Assembly (NCBI RefSeq): GCF_000001735.4
Contig: NC_003074.8
Span: 18,421,261 to 18,485,260 of the forward strand
From: Arabidopsis thaliana
Lineage: Eukaryota > Streptophyta > Magnoliopsida > Brassicales > Brassicaceae
DNA length: 64,000 nt
Reading direction: 5' to 3'
Position numbers and translations under genes: made by a program
Notes under the pieces: generated by a model
What the model saw: only the letters and a program-made list of their open reading frames with translations
Told to the model about the DNA's origin: nothing
Database searches by the model: none
In this document: in pieces, positions 24,470 to 34,779 of the stretch
How the letters are laid out: the number at the start of each line of letters is the position of its first letter
Numbering within the stretch: position 1 is the stretch's first letter

Positions 24470-26386
24470 TTACAATGCTTTAGCCCTACTTCTTTCACCT
24501 CTTCCCTTATACCTTTGATGATCTGTCCCTTTCTTCTTTCCTTCTTTATTCCCTTTAGGTTTAGCTTTCTCAATCAAATCCTCCTCACCTTTCTTCTTAT
24601 ACATCTTAAAACTCATCTCTCTCTCACTTGCCATCTTCACCACCTTCTCTGTAATCTCTGCAGCGATCGTCCTATTATACAGTTTATTCAATCCTTTCAT
24701 AAGTTTCGCATAAGTATTAGGTTGCGGCATCAAATCCATCTCCATCATATCAAGACAATACGAACACGCTTCCTTCACGTGACCTTTTGCGTACAAAGCA
24801 TGGATCCATATTGTCCAAGCTGATACATTCAGCTCACAGGAAGAGGTTTTGTTGGATATGCAACTCCATACATCTTTCGCCATTTCGAGCTTATCATCTC
24901 TAACAAGGTTATTAAGCAATGACTTCAGCGTTCCATATTGAGGCGCAGAGAATATTCCTCGGCTTACCATTTCTTTGAAGTGATTACAGGCTTCGATTAG
25001 GAAACCTTGGCTTGTAAATCCGTTGATCATAATAACAAACGTATCAACTCCAGGGCTTAGCCCATTAGCTTCCATTTCGTTCCATAACCGAACAGCTTCT
25101 TTCACTTCCCCTAACTTACAAGCCAATCTTATCACTACATTGTAAATGAGAAGATCAGGATGACAACCTCTTCGCTTCATCTTCTCAATCAACTCCAAAC
25201 ACTCTTCAAATTGTTCTTTCTTCTCATGAGCCACCATTATCTGCATATATGTTACTTGCGACGGCATGACTCCTTTCTTTCTCATATCATCTAAAACACT
25301 ATAACCTTTATCAATCATTCCCCATTTACAAAACCCACTTATCAACGCGGTATAAGTCACAATATCAGCCTCACATCCATACCTCTCCATCTCAACAAAA
25401 ACCCGCATCGCCTCATCCATTCTCTTCTCCGTCCTACACAACGCCTGGATCAAAACCGTGTAACAATTCACATTCGGCTCAAACCCTCTCTTTCTCATAT
25501 CATTCATAAGATCATACGCATCCGCCATTTTCCCAGCATGAGCATATCCACTAAGTAAGTTAGTGAAAACCACAATGTCAGGCTCAAGCCCAGCTTCCTT
25601 CATCTGAACCAAAACTTCTTTAGCTTCCATCAACTTCCCTTCCCTACACCAACCATACAACAACGAAGTAAAATACCGCAAATTCGGAGGAAACTTCTCT
25701 CTCATATCCTCAAAAACCTTTGAAGCCTCCTTAACACTACCGTTCTTACACAAAGCATCTAACAAACAACCAAAAACATACTCGTCAGGCTCTAACCCAT
25801 ACTTAGGCATTTCGTCGAGCACCTCAACTGCTTTCTTCACCATGTTAGCAGAAGCAAACCTCCGCATCAATACAACGAACAACTCCGGCTCAATCAACTC
25901 CGGATTCGTCTTCCTCATCTCTTCAATTAAACCCCAAACAGCTCCAAATTGTCGCATTTTACTAAGAATCATCACCATTGATTTACACACTTCATAGCTA
26001 TGAAAATAACCAGGTTGCTTCGTTGCCCACAGAAAGAATCTATAACCTAGATTCCCAGCATCGCCACAACGACTCAACACTCGTATGATCAACCCGGGTC
26101 GCAGATCAATACCTGATTCGTTAAGAGCAAGCTCCAATTTTGGAACTCTAGAATGGTGATTCCGCAAAATTCTGTAAATCTTCTCGACTTCACCGGCGAA
26201 TTCATCTTCATGCTTCTCTGGACAAACTAAACCAACCCCATTCTTTCTCTCTGTTGATTCTACGAAATCGTTATTGAGAACTCTTGAAATATGGAACCTT
26301 TTACAAATGAGATCAATTCTAGAATTTGCTTGAGAAGATGGTTTTTTGCTGATGAGAAGATCAACAATGGTAGAGAATCTACGCAT
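24470..26386 (-). CDS. P-class pentatricopeptide repeat protein
   Basis: An intronless frame of 638 residues. About twelve to fourteen 35-residue PPR motifs, typical of the P class (for example GLEPDEYVFGCLLDALCKNG, PDIVVFTNLLSGYAHAGK, DIVTYTALISGFCKWG), run from about residue 110 to 560. There is no E or DYW domain, so a role in stabilising, processing or translating an organellar RNA is more likely than editing. The N-terminus is basic and could be a mitochondrial presequence. The last 45 residues are strongly Lys/Arg/Gly-rich (KPKGNKEGKKKG), which is unusual for the class and might add nonspecific RNA binding. It shares a 141-bp divergent promoter with the next PPR gene. It corresponds to AT3G49730; a chromosome 5 paralogue is AT5G65820. 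Confidence 0.92.
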   Translation of the reverse strand: MRRFSTIVDLLISKKPSSQANSRIDLICKRFHISRVLNNDFVESTERKNGVGLVCPEKHEDEFAGEVEKIYRILRNHHSRVPKLELALNESGIDLRPGLIIRVLSRCGDAGNLGYRFFLWATKQPGYFHSYEVCKSMVMILSKMRQFGAVWGLIEEMRKTNPELIEPELFVVLMRRFASANMVKKAVEVLDEMPKYGLEPDEYVFGCLLDALCKNGSVKEASKVFEDMREKFPPNLRYFTSLLYGWCREGKLMEAKEVLVQMKEAGLEPDIVVFTNLLSGYAHAGKMADAYDLMNDMRKRGFEPNVNCYTVLIQALCRTEKRMDEAMRVFVEMERYGCEADIVTYTALISGFCKWGMIDKGYSVLDDMRKKGVMPSQVTYMQIMVAHEKKEQFEECLELIEKMKRRGCHPDLLIYNVVIRLACKLGEVKEAVRLWNEMEANGLSPGVDTFVIMINGFTSQGFLIEACNHFKEMVSRGIFSAPQYGTLKSLLNNLVRDDKLEMAKDVWSCISNKTSSCELNVSAWTIWIHALYAKGHVKEACSYCLDMMEMDLMPQPNTYAKLMKGLNKLYNRTIAAEITEKVVKMASEREMSFKMYKKKGEEDLIEKAKPKGNKEGKKKGTDHQRYKGRGERSRAKAL

Positions 26387-26403
26387 CTCTCACTTCACAC
26401 TCT

Positions 26404-26419
26404 AAAACGACGGCGTTTT
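26404..26419. promoter_or_regulatory. AAAACGACGGCGTTTT motif in a divergent PPR promoter
   Basis: Near-palindromic element with arms AAAACG and CGTTTT, placed 18 bp before the minus-strand start codon at 26386 and just before a plus-strand TATA-like CTTATAAA (26423-26430). With only 141 bp between the two start codons, this element probably sits in the core promoter of both genes. Confidence 0.5.
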
Positions 26420-26527
26420 CGTCTTATAAAGTCTTCTCCTTTTCTCTGTTTTGCAAATATAGCAGAAAACTAAAGCCCTAAACCTAAAAGAGACAACTTT
26501 CTTCACTCACAGAGCTATAGATGACTG

Positions 26528-28741
26528 ATGAGAAAAGCTCTATGTTTAACAGAGAGTTTATCAGCCATAGCAGAAAACTCTACCACGTTGCTCAATTTAA
26601 ACCGGAGACTAACGGGTCTCACTCGTTCCGGCGAGAACAGAAACGCTCTCAAGCTCTTCGCCGATGTTCACCGTTGCACAACTCTGAGACCAGACCAGTA
26701 CAGTGTCTCGTTAGCTATTACTACAGCTAGGCACCTCCGTGATACTATCTTTGGTGGTCAGGTTCATTGCTATGCGATTCGCTCTGGTTTATTGTGTCAC
26801 TCTCACGTTTCCAATACGCTTCTTTCGCTATATGAGAGATTAGGGAACTTAGCTTCGTTGAAGAAGAAGTTCGACGAGATTGATGAACCTGATGTTTATT
26901 CATGGACGACGCTTCTGAGTGCAAGTTTTAAGCTTGGTGATATAGAGTATGCCTTTGAGGTGTTTGATAAAATGCCTGAGAGAGATGATGTTGCGATTTG
27001 GAATGCTATGATTACTGGTTGCAAAGAGAGTGGGTATCACGAAACGAGTGTTGAGTTGTTTCGAGAAATGCATAAGCTTGGTGTTCGACATGATAAGTTT
27101 GGGTTTGCTACTATTTTGAGTATGTGTGACTATGGTTCTTTGGATTTTGGTAAGCAGGTGCATTCGCTGGTTATAAAAGCTGGATTTTTTATTGCTTCAT
27201 CTGTTGTGAATGCACTAATTACAATGTATTTCAATTGCCAAGTGGTTGTTGATGCTTGTCTGGTGTTTGAAGAAACTGATGTTGCTGTTCGTGATCAGGT
27301 TACTTTTAATGTGGTTATTGATGGTTTGGCTGGTTTCAAAAGAGACGAGTCTTTGTTGGTGTTTAGAAAAATGCTAGAAGCTAGTCTTAGACCAACCGAT
27401 TTGACCTTTGTTAGTGTTATGGGTTCATGTTCATGTGCGGCTATGGGACACCAAGTACATGGACTAGCCATCAAGACAGGTTATGAGAAGTATACTTTGG
27501 TTAGCAATGCCACTATGACAATGTATTCTTCTTTTGAAGATTTTGGTGCGGCTCATAAGGTTTTTGAGTCATTGGAAGAGAAAGACTTGGTTACTTGGAA
27601 CACAATGATCTCAAGTTATAACCAAGCGAAATTGGGCAAGTCTGCGATGTCGGTATACAAGAGAATGCACATAATAGGAGTTAAACCGGATGAGTTTACT
27701 TTTGGAAGTCTTTTAGCAACCTCTCTGGATTTAGATGTCCTGGAGATGGTTCAAGCGTGTATAATCAAGTTTGGGCTTAGTTCAAAGATTGAAATTTCCA
27801 ATGCGTTGATATCTGCCTACTCGAAGAATGGACAGATAGAAAAAGCTGACCTATTATTTGAAAGATCTCTGAGGAAGAATCTTATCTCATGGAATGCGAT
27901 AATCTCAGGGTTTTACCATAACGGGTTTCCTTTTGAAGGTTTGGAAAGGTTCTCGTGCTTGCTAGAGTCAGAGGTCCGAATCCTACCTGATGCTTATACT
28001 CTCAGTACCCTTTTGAGCATTTGCGTAAGCACTTCATCTTTGATGCTCGGAAGCCAAACTCACGCTTACGTCCTTAGACACGGCCAATTCAAGGAGACAT
28101 TGATAGGTAATGCCCTCATAAACATGTACTCTCAATGCGGGACTATACAAAACTCTCTTGAAGTGTTCAATCAGATGTCTGAAAAAGATGTTGTGTCATG
28201 GAATTCTCTGATCTCTGCATACTCGAGACACGGTGAAGGAGAGAACGCGGTTAATACCTACAAGACAATGCAAGATGAAGGAAAGGTCATTCCCGATGCA
28301 GCCACATTCTCAGCGGTTCTCTCTGCTTGCAGCCACGCCGGTTTAGTGGAAGAGGGACTCGAGATTTTCAACTCAATGGTGGAATTTCACGGTGTGATAC
28401 GAAATGTAGATCATTTTTCATGCTTAGTTGACCTTCTTGGTCGAGCGGGCCACCTCGATGAAGCGGAAAGCTTGGTGAAAATCAGCGAAAAGACCATCGG
28501 GTCTCGGGTAGATGTGTGGTGGGCTTTGTTTAGTGCTTGTGCTGCTCATGGAGATTTGAAGCTAGGGAAGATGGTTGCGAAGTTACTAATGGAGAAAGAG
28601 AAGGATGATCCATCAGTTTATGTTCAACTGTCCAATATCTACGCAGGAGCTGGTATGTGGAAAGAAGCAGAAGAGACGAGAAGAGCCATAAACATGATTG
28701 GAGCTATGAAACAACGAGGTTGCAGCTGGATGAGATTGTAA
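26528..28741 (+). CDS. PLS-class pentatricopeptide repeat protein, E subgroup
   Basis: An intronless gene of 737 residues. PLS repeats run from about residue 25 to 630 (motifs such as DVYSWTTLLSASFKLGD, DVAIWNAMITGCKESG, DVVSWNSLISAYSRHGEGE). They are followed by an E-type stretch (VWWALFSACAAHGDLK) that ends at KQRGCSWMRL, without E+ or DYW domains. Such proteins often work with a separate DYW partner in RNA editing; that role is inferred. Another ATG at 26521, seven bases before this start and in another frame, opens a 69-codon frame that overlaps the beginning of the gene. Both ATGs have weak context. It corresponds to AT3G49740. Confidence 0.92.
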   Translation: MRKALCLTESLSAIAENSTTLLNLNRRLTGLTRSGENRNALKLFADVHRCTTLRPDQYSVSLAITTARHLRDTIFGGQVHCYAIRSGLLCHSHVSNTLLSLYERLGNLASLKKKFDEIDEPDVYSWTTLLSASFKLGDIEYAFEVFDKMPERDDVAIWNAMITGCKESGYHETSVELFREMHKLGVRHDKFGFATILSMCDYGSLDFGKQVHSLVIKAGFFIASSVVNALITMYFNCQVVVDACLVFEETDVAVRDQVTFNVVIDGLAGFKRDESLLVFRKMLEASLRPTDLTFVSVMGSCSCAAMGHQVHGLAIKTGYEKYTLVSNATMTMYSSFEDFGAAHKVFESLEEKDLVTWNTMISSYNQAKLGKSAMSVYKRMHIIGVKPDEFTFGSLLATSLDLDVLEMVQACIIKFGLSSKIEISNALISAYSKNGQIEKADLLFERSLRKNLISWNAIISGFYHNGFPFEGLERFSCLLESEVRILPDAYTLSTLLSICVSTSSLMLGSQTHAYVLRHGQFKETLIGNALINMYSQCGTIQNSLEVFNQMSEKDVVSWNSLISAYSRHGEGENAVNTYKTMQDEGKVIPDAATFSAVLSACSHAGLVEEGLEIFNSMVEFHGVIRNVDHFSCLVDLLGRAGHLDEAESLVKISEKTIGSRVDVWWALFSACAAHGDLKLGKMVAKLLMEKEKDDPSVYVQLSNIYAGAGMWKEAEETRRAINMIGAMKQRGCSWMRL

Positions 28742-29343
28742 TTGACTTCGGTTTAACCGGTTTTATTGAATCGAAAACCGGTTATCGTTTTATTTGTTTA
28801 TTTAATTTTTTTATAGAAATAGAAAATTTGTTACAAAAGTGACATAAAATTTGTAGGGAGATAAAGAAAATTTGACGTTCAACTTTTGAAAAGCATAATC
28901 ATTAGCCTCTGCTTATTATACAATGGGGATGATGATGATCATGGTATCCTAAAGTAGAGTTATTGGTATTATTATGTCCAAACAAAGGCTGTAAAAACAC
29001 AAAACGCAGCGTTTAATCTATCTGACAAATCCACTGGCATAAACGTACCCAAATCAGTATTAGGGTCCACTTGTCTCTCAAAAAAAATCCCGCGATATCC
29101 GTTAGTACCAACAATATTATAATTTCCATAATTATTATTTCTCATCTCTAATAATTTCTTCCAAATATTTCTCAGTATAACTAAATTTCTTCCATATTTA
29201 CTAATTTACAGAATATTCTCATACCTTAAAACAGAACTGAAACATAAATATAAAAGAATAGAACCACATACAGTATCAAGAATCTTCTTCAAAGCCGTAA
29301 TTAACAATCAAAATCCTTAATTAAGAAAAAATTAATCTTACGT
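28742..29343. other. Intergenic region between convergent PPR gene and RLP44
   Basis: It must hold the 3' ends of both neighbours. An AAAACGCAGCGTTT element (29001-29014) resembling the promoter motif at 26404 lies here, although no gene start is seen. Otherwise nothing is recognised. Confidence 0.5.
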
Positions 29344-30168
29344 TTAGTAATCAGGCATAGATTGACTAATCTTACCTTCTTCTTCAACAATCTTCTTCTC
29401 AGTAATCCTCAACCATAAACAAACACCAGTAAAACTAATCATCAAGCTCGCGATTCCACTCCCAAGTCCAATCCCAACAATGGCCATCACAGACAAACCT
29501 TTACTCTTCATCATCATCTCCTGCAACGGATAACCATACAATCCTTTATTCCCTATAAACGAACTCGCGTTAAACCTCGGGAAATTCCCAGTCCTATTCG
29601 ACAAATACGTCGGAATCTGACCGGAAAGTTTGTTATTCGACACATCAAACGCCGAGAGCCTCGCTAATAGACCTAATTGCTGCGGAATCTGACCGGATAA
29701 TTCGTTATCGTGGAGATCGATTACGTTTAAGTAAGCGCAAAGAGCGAGCTGCGGAGTGATTTCGCCGGAGAGATGATTCGATGAGAGGTTTAGTACGGCG
29801 AGGTTAACGAGATACTGAATCTCCGGTGGGATTACGCCGGAGATCTGGTTTGATGATAGATCTAGGGATTGGAGATTTGTACAGTTTGATAGAAACGGTG
29901 AGATTGAGCCGCGGAGAGAGAGGTTTGTGAGTGAGAGTTTGTAGATTCTTCCGTTGTTACAGGTAGCTCCGGGGAGGTATGAGGTGAAGCCGGAGCATGG
30001 ATTTGAGAAGACGGAGTTTGTCCAGTTACGGAGATTACTCGCCGGATCTTCTAAGTTTTGCCGGAGGTTTTTCAAACACGCTTCGTCGTTTGGATCGGCG
30101 GTGGTTAAACGTTGTGCCGTTTGGAAGATTAGTAGAAGGAGAAGGAGTAACCGGTGACTCCTTGTCAT
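29344..30168 (-). CDS. RLP44: Receptor-like protein RLP44
   Basis: A single-exon gene of 274 residues. It starts with a signal peptide (Leu-rich, about residues 1-24) and an LRR N-terminal cap with paired Cys. About four leucine-rich repeats follow ([74 protein letters not shown]), then one transmembrane segment near 226-250 and a tail of about 24 residues with no kinase. In the family known to me (AT3G49750), RLP44 senses pectin state at the cell wall and bridges to brassinosteroid (BAK1/BRI1) and phytosulfokine receptors. Coexistence in this window with CGR2 (pectin methylation) and PSK4 is noted but need not be meaningful. Confidence 0.93.
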   Translation of the reverse strand: MTRSHRLLLLLLLIFQTAQRLTTADPNDEACLKNLRQNLEDPASNLRNWTNSVFSNPCSGFTSYLPGATCNNGRIYKLSLTNLSLRGSISPFLSNCTNLQSLDLSSNQISGVIPPEIQYLVNLAVLNLSSNHLSGEITPQLALCAYLNVIDLHDNELSGQIPQQLGLLARLSAFDVSNNKLSGQIPTYLSNRTGNFPRFNASSFIGNKGLYGYPLQEMMMKSKGLSVMAIVGIGLGSGIASLMISFTGVCLWLRITEKKIVEEEGKISQSMPDY

Positions 30169-31429
30169 TTTTAAATTTTAGAGAGGTTTCAAAAAGGTTG
30201 AAGAAGAAGAAAGTGGAACTTTCATGTGAGTGTCAAAGAAAAAAAAAACGGTTACAGAAGAAATTTGTAGTTGATAGAGGCGCGTTTTAGCAGAAGTGAG
30301 GTCTGCGTAGGATAGAGGTGAGAATATTAATTAGGGGATTAAATTGAATTGATTGCTGTTTTTCAACTTTAATTATTGTATAAATGTGTATTACCAACAA
30401 AACAATACTCATGATTAGATCCTAATCATGCCATCCATTTTATCAACTGACAATAAGTCATCAAGTTTAGAATTGTTCTCGGTCTTCTTATTAAGTCGCC
30501 AACACTATTTTTTAATAAAATGAGAATGGAACTTAATAGTTTTAGAATTGATGTATAGAATAATAGTGCAGTGGACTGTTTATGTACTTTTCGTGTGTTT
30601 CGTATATTAATTTTTAATTTTTTTAGAGTTTTATAATTAAAAAAGGAGAAAAGGAAAATCATGACATCCATTCACTTAAATTTTTTTAAATACTTATATT
30701 TTTGTCCAGTAATTGGGAACCATGTGTAGAGTGATGATATTGCGAGTTAGAAACGAGCGTAGACCGAACAGGAAATGGCCAATAGAGCATTTTCACCAAA
30801 TTCGTGAGGTGGTCCTTAGTGCGACACACTCTTTTCACTTTCCATTACCACAATTAACTATTCTTGTAGAAAAAAGTCATACATTATCGATTAGTTGACA
30901 ATTTGCATGTTAGTTTACAGGTGTATAAAACTACTCAAACTGTTTTAGTTATGAGCCCATCTTTAGCCCGTTTATAACTTTTGTAAAGCCCAATGCAAAG
31001 CTAACTCGGTCACATATATGACAAGCTTGGGGGTAGTAGCTCTTGATGGATTCACACGTCTAGAATGTAAGAAAGTTAGTGTTTGGAATCTATCATGTGT
31101 TCTCTTTGAAAGCGACGATCTTGAATCTTCTAATTAGTTACTTATACTACAAATTATGTATCATTAAATTCATACGTATGATATGTAATGAATGTGAATG
31201 AGAAAGACCAATGCATGCACTAGCATTTATTTCAATTAACTATCACAAGCATGTCTCCTCCTTATTTTTTCATAATGTTCATGCCTTTATTATGTCTCAA
31301 TTCCACTCAAAACGTAACAAAACCGTTTGATAGACACGTATATATAGTTTGCATGCATTTCGCAAGTCTAGTCTATCAAACTCTTCATTTTCACTAATCG
31401 ATTTTGATCACTAATCGCATAACAAAACC
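30169..31429. other. RLP44 promoter and adjacent intergenic DNA
   Basis: No gene is seen. The first 250 bases should hold the RLP44 leader and promoter, including a 21-bp palindrome at 30410-30430. GCCCA-type boxes occur near 30954, 30967 and 30988. A TATA-like CGTATATATAG (31338-31348) lies about 80 bp before the small gene at 31430. Confidence 0.5.
30410..30430. promoter_or_regulatory. Palindrome with 9-bp arms upstream of RLP44
   Basis: The arms CATGATTAG and CTAATCATG are perfect and separated by ATC. It lies about 240 bp before the RLP44 start codon. It could be a dimeric factor site (ATTAG/CTAAT resembles homeodomain cores) or chance. Confidence 0.4.
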
Positions 31430-31851
31430 ATGTCCTCACACAAAAATAAATTGCTTTTGTCATCATCAATATCTAATAGAGATGAATTAGAGTTAGCTAT
31501 GCCAACAAATGTTGATGATAAAATGGTGGTACCATCATTGCTACCTTTGCCACCACCATATCCGTTATCATCAAAACAGTTGGCTAGATCTTCCTCGTTA
31601 GTTAAATCATCGTGTATAATGAAATGGAAAAAGACGGGAAAGAGACGAGAAGAAAAAGATGATCCTTTTCTTATTGCGTTGAGAAAGTGTTCAAACGATA
31701 CAAAAAAATTGACGATGATGACCCTTTTTTTACTGCGATGAGAAAGCAGGGTTCTAATGATATAAACATTGCCGATGATAAGATTGTGTCTAAAAGGAAG
31801 AATAGTCTTAAAAGTCTAGTTTCTTGCAAAGCTCCTTCTGTCAAAGATTGA
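31430..31851 (+). pseudogene. Small unrecognised gene with an internal repeat, probably frameshifted
   Basis: An ATG frame at 31430-31741 encodes 103 residues, basic and Pro/Ser-rich, with a core KRREEKDDPFLIALRKCSND. Directly after, but in another frame, 31711-31851 reads DDDDPFFTAMRKQGSND and then a Lys/Ser-rich end closing with KAPSVKD and a stop. The two copies of the DPF-x-x-A-x-RK motif are clearly homologous, so the second frame is the natural continuation. The shift falls at a run of seven A residues (31702-31708), where one extra A would rejoin the frames; this is not a viral element. A TATA-like box lies 80 bp upstream. It may be a recent pseudogene, an accession-specific allele, or a base error. 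I do not recognise the family. Confidence 0.5.
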
Positions 31852-34308
31852 TTTTGATTCCAAATTTTTTATTCATTATTTAAGATATCATCTCTCTTCT
31901 GTTTTTATTTTTTTTACCTTAATAAATATTTTAAAATATGAATATATATCAATTAGTAAAGCATCTTATCATGAACATAAAAAGGTCTTCAAATTATTGA
32001 ATTTTCTCTCTTTTTATTCTCCATCTGTCGTTAAATTATAAGATCATGTAAAAGGTTCCAAACTATAAGTAAAATATCTCAAGTTGTCTAAATATCAAAA
32101 TCAGATTTTTAGTTACTCTTTTTATCTCTTTCCTTTCTCCAAAGTGAAAGAAAAAATAGAGACAGCCAAAAATATCGCAAAAAAGATTTTAGTTTTTGTT
32201 ACCAAAAGGATCATTTCATACCAAAATTTGATTAATCGATCTCTTTGAATGAGTGTAATCTAGCATATTATTTAAATAGACTTAACGTATGACACCATTA
32301 TATATCTACTTGTTCACAATAAATGAAAGAGTTTGAGGTACAAATCTAGCATGGTGCATGGAGAACCCTAAATCTCAACCTTCCGGCCACCACAAATGGA
32401 TTACAAAATAAAAACTTGAAATAAAAAGAAAAAGACAGATTCATCAACACTCAGCTTTGTAGTTAAGTTGTTGTTGTGTATATATATGAACCACATTTGG
32501 TTATTTTCCTTTAAATTTTCATTGTCTGTTTTGTTCACGATTTGTTATGCCCCTTTTACATCGTATTAATTCAATGCATTCGAAACCTTAAATATCATAT
32601 CACAACCTTTAAAGTTTACGCCAGAAAAAGTATTACAAATGTTAGGGAAAAGCATTTTAAAATTTTGTTCATGACTTAAAGTTGGCTACTGTCTACTGTC
32701 GAGCCGATTCATGGTCAAATCGTGGACGACAGATATTTGAGAACAAAAAGTAGAAAAATCAACAATAATGGGTATGAATACGTGTCATGATTTACACCGT
32801 AATCTTTATTTATCTAAATCAAATAATGGCCGCATCTTTATTCTTATAATCCTCACTAATAATTTCCCCCTTCACATGCATTAACACAAATAATAAATTA
32901 AGACAATATAATAGTTTTTTCACTTTAGACTTATAATATGTTTAATTTGATAACAATGGTATTGTTATTATCATGTCTCCATATCTCGTGAAAGGTTAAG
33001 AGGGCCTAAAACTTCCGCTCCTGAACATATATGTACACATATATACGTGCCCTTGTGTGTGTATTAAGAGTTTAATACTATATATCTTAGCTAATTAGGA
33101 TTTAATTAAGTGTAGTTAGTACATGATTAATGCACCTATTTGGTCATCAAACCATCATTATCATCAACCTAACTTTGTCCCTGCCTATATATAGCTAAGT
33201 TCGTGATTCGTACCATGTATATAAAACTTAACATCTAGTGGAAATAAATTCATGTTATCTTACAATTACTAAGCCTCTTTATTTTCCTTTAAGTGCTTAC
33301 CTTAGACCAAAAAATACATAAATTATCATGTTCAAAAACTATATATACTTCGAATCGAAATATATCCATTAGCCCATTAATTAGGATACAAAAGCTTAAT
33401 TATAATTAAAAGCATTGAACCTATTAAGAAAGACCGAAACAAAGATAATGTTTTCAGGGTGATTAAGACTGCCGAGAAATTAGTCGACCTCTTTACGAAT
33501 AATTGAATTTGACCTCCTTATTCAAAATAGTATTTAATCAGGCCATATTCTCATATTCTATATTTTAGACCACGAATTTATATATTAGGATACCAAGACC
33601 CATCTATTTTGTCGTTGCACGCGTCATTTAATCATTTTTCAGGGGAATAATTTACATTTGATCACTAGAAAGTTGTAGGATAGGAATCTTACAAAAATTA
33701 AATCACTGTTTCGTGTGTGACGTTTTAGAATTTATGCTTGGAATATAGCTAATTATGCTGATAACATTCTTCTTTTTTTCGTTTAACTTGTAATATATTC
33801 CTCTCAACTTATGCTGATAAAATTCTCTATCGTAAGTTACGACTATAGAAATGATCACCCTCGATCATCTAAATTCTACGAGCTAGAGACCTTTATTGTT
33901 AGAACTTAATTATGATATCGTAGTCATCTATTTCGTTTGTGCTTATTTCTTGAATATATAATGATATAAAGGTATATTCAACAAAGCTAAACGAAAAGAA
34001 TAGTGAAAAGAAACAAGTAGATAAAGGTTATCGACAAATTCTGCCAGTAACCCATTTCTTCGTTAACAATTTTAAACACGTCAATATAATTAATTAATTA
34101 TTTATTTATTAATATATAAAAAACGAAATCTAATTTGATAACGTATATCCATGCATTTTTCAATAATTGTTTTTACAAATTGTTCCCATTTTACCGTCGA
34201 AACAATTTCAGAAACCTCAACTTATGATAACATGATCGACGGATCTTGCTGGACCGTAACAACAGTACTGTTATTACAAGGCCAAGTGGCACAGTTTGAT
34301 GAGCTTCG
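31852..34308. other. Intergenic region between the small gene and bZIP5
   Basis: AT-rich sequence with no supported gene, no foldback and no transposon ends that I can defend. The right end holds the 3' region of bZIP5. Confidence 0.55.
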
Positions 34309-34779
34309 TTAGGTTTGACGAAACATCAAAACTTGTCTGATGTTCAACAACTTATCATGCAGTATACGGTGCTCCATAAGTAGACGATCATTTTCCATCT
34401 TCGTTCGTTGACAATGGTATAAAACGTACCGAAGCTGGTTCTTCAATTCTTGGTTCTGAATTTTGAGTTGGTTTAGCTGGATACTCATCTCCTCCAAGTG
34501 CTTTTGTTTCTTCTCTCTTGACCGCTTAGCCGATTCCCGGTTCGATAATTTCCGTTTCTTTTTCCGCTCGTCGGTATTGTCGGTCGGAGACATGTCTGAA
34601 CCGATCTGGTTTACTGAACCATAGTCATGGGTCGAAACCGGTTTTGGATCGATTAATGAATCGAAGACCGAGAAGAGGTGTGAAATGTCCCATGGAGTGA
34701 AACTGGTTTCAAAAGCTGGGAGGACAGAGGTTAATAGACCCGGTTCGGTTGAGAAAACCGGGGAAATAGTAGACATCAT
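34309..34779 (-). CDS. bZIP5: bZIP transcription factor bZIP5
   Basis: A single-exon gene of 156 residues. The basic region KKKRKLSNRESAKRSREKKQ (about residues 74-93) has the invariant N-x7-R, and is followed by a leucine zipper with heptad Leu/Ile/Met positions up to about residue 150. Small size, lack of introns and a long zipper fit group S bZIPs, which usually heterodimerise with group C and bind ACGT cores. It corresponds to AT3G49760. The group S1 sucrose-responsive upstream frame is not evident in the leader. Confidence 0.9.
   Translation of the reverse strand: MMSTISPVFSTEPGLLTSVLPAFETSFTPWDISHLFSVFDSLIDPKPVSTHDYGSVNQIGSDMSPTDNTDERKKKRKLSNRESAKRSREKKQKHLEEMSIQLNQLKIQNQELKNQLRYVLYHCQRTKMENDRLLMEHRILHDKLLNIRQVLMFRQT

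Noticed and set aside
33000-34300. Possible gene in the 31.9-34.3 kb gap
   Set aside because: No frame longer than a few dozen codons and no splice-linked pair with coherent protein character.
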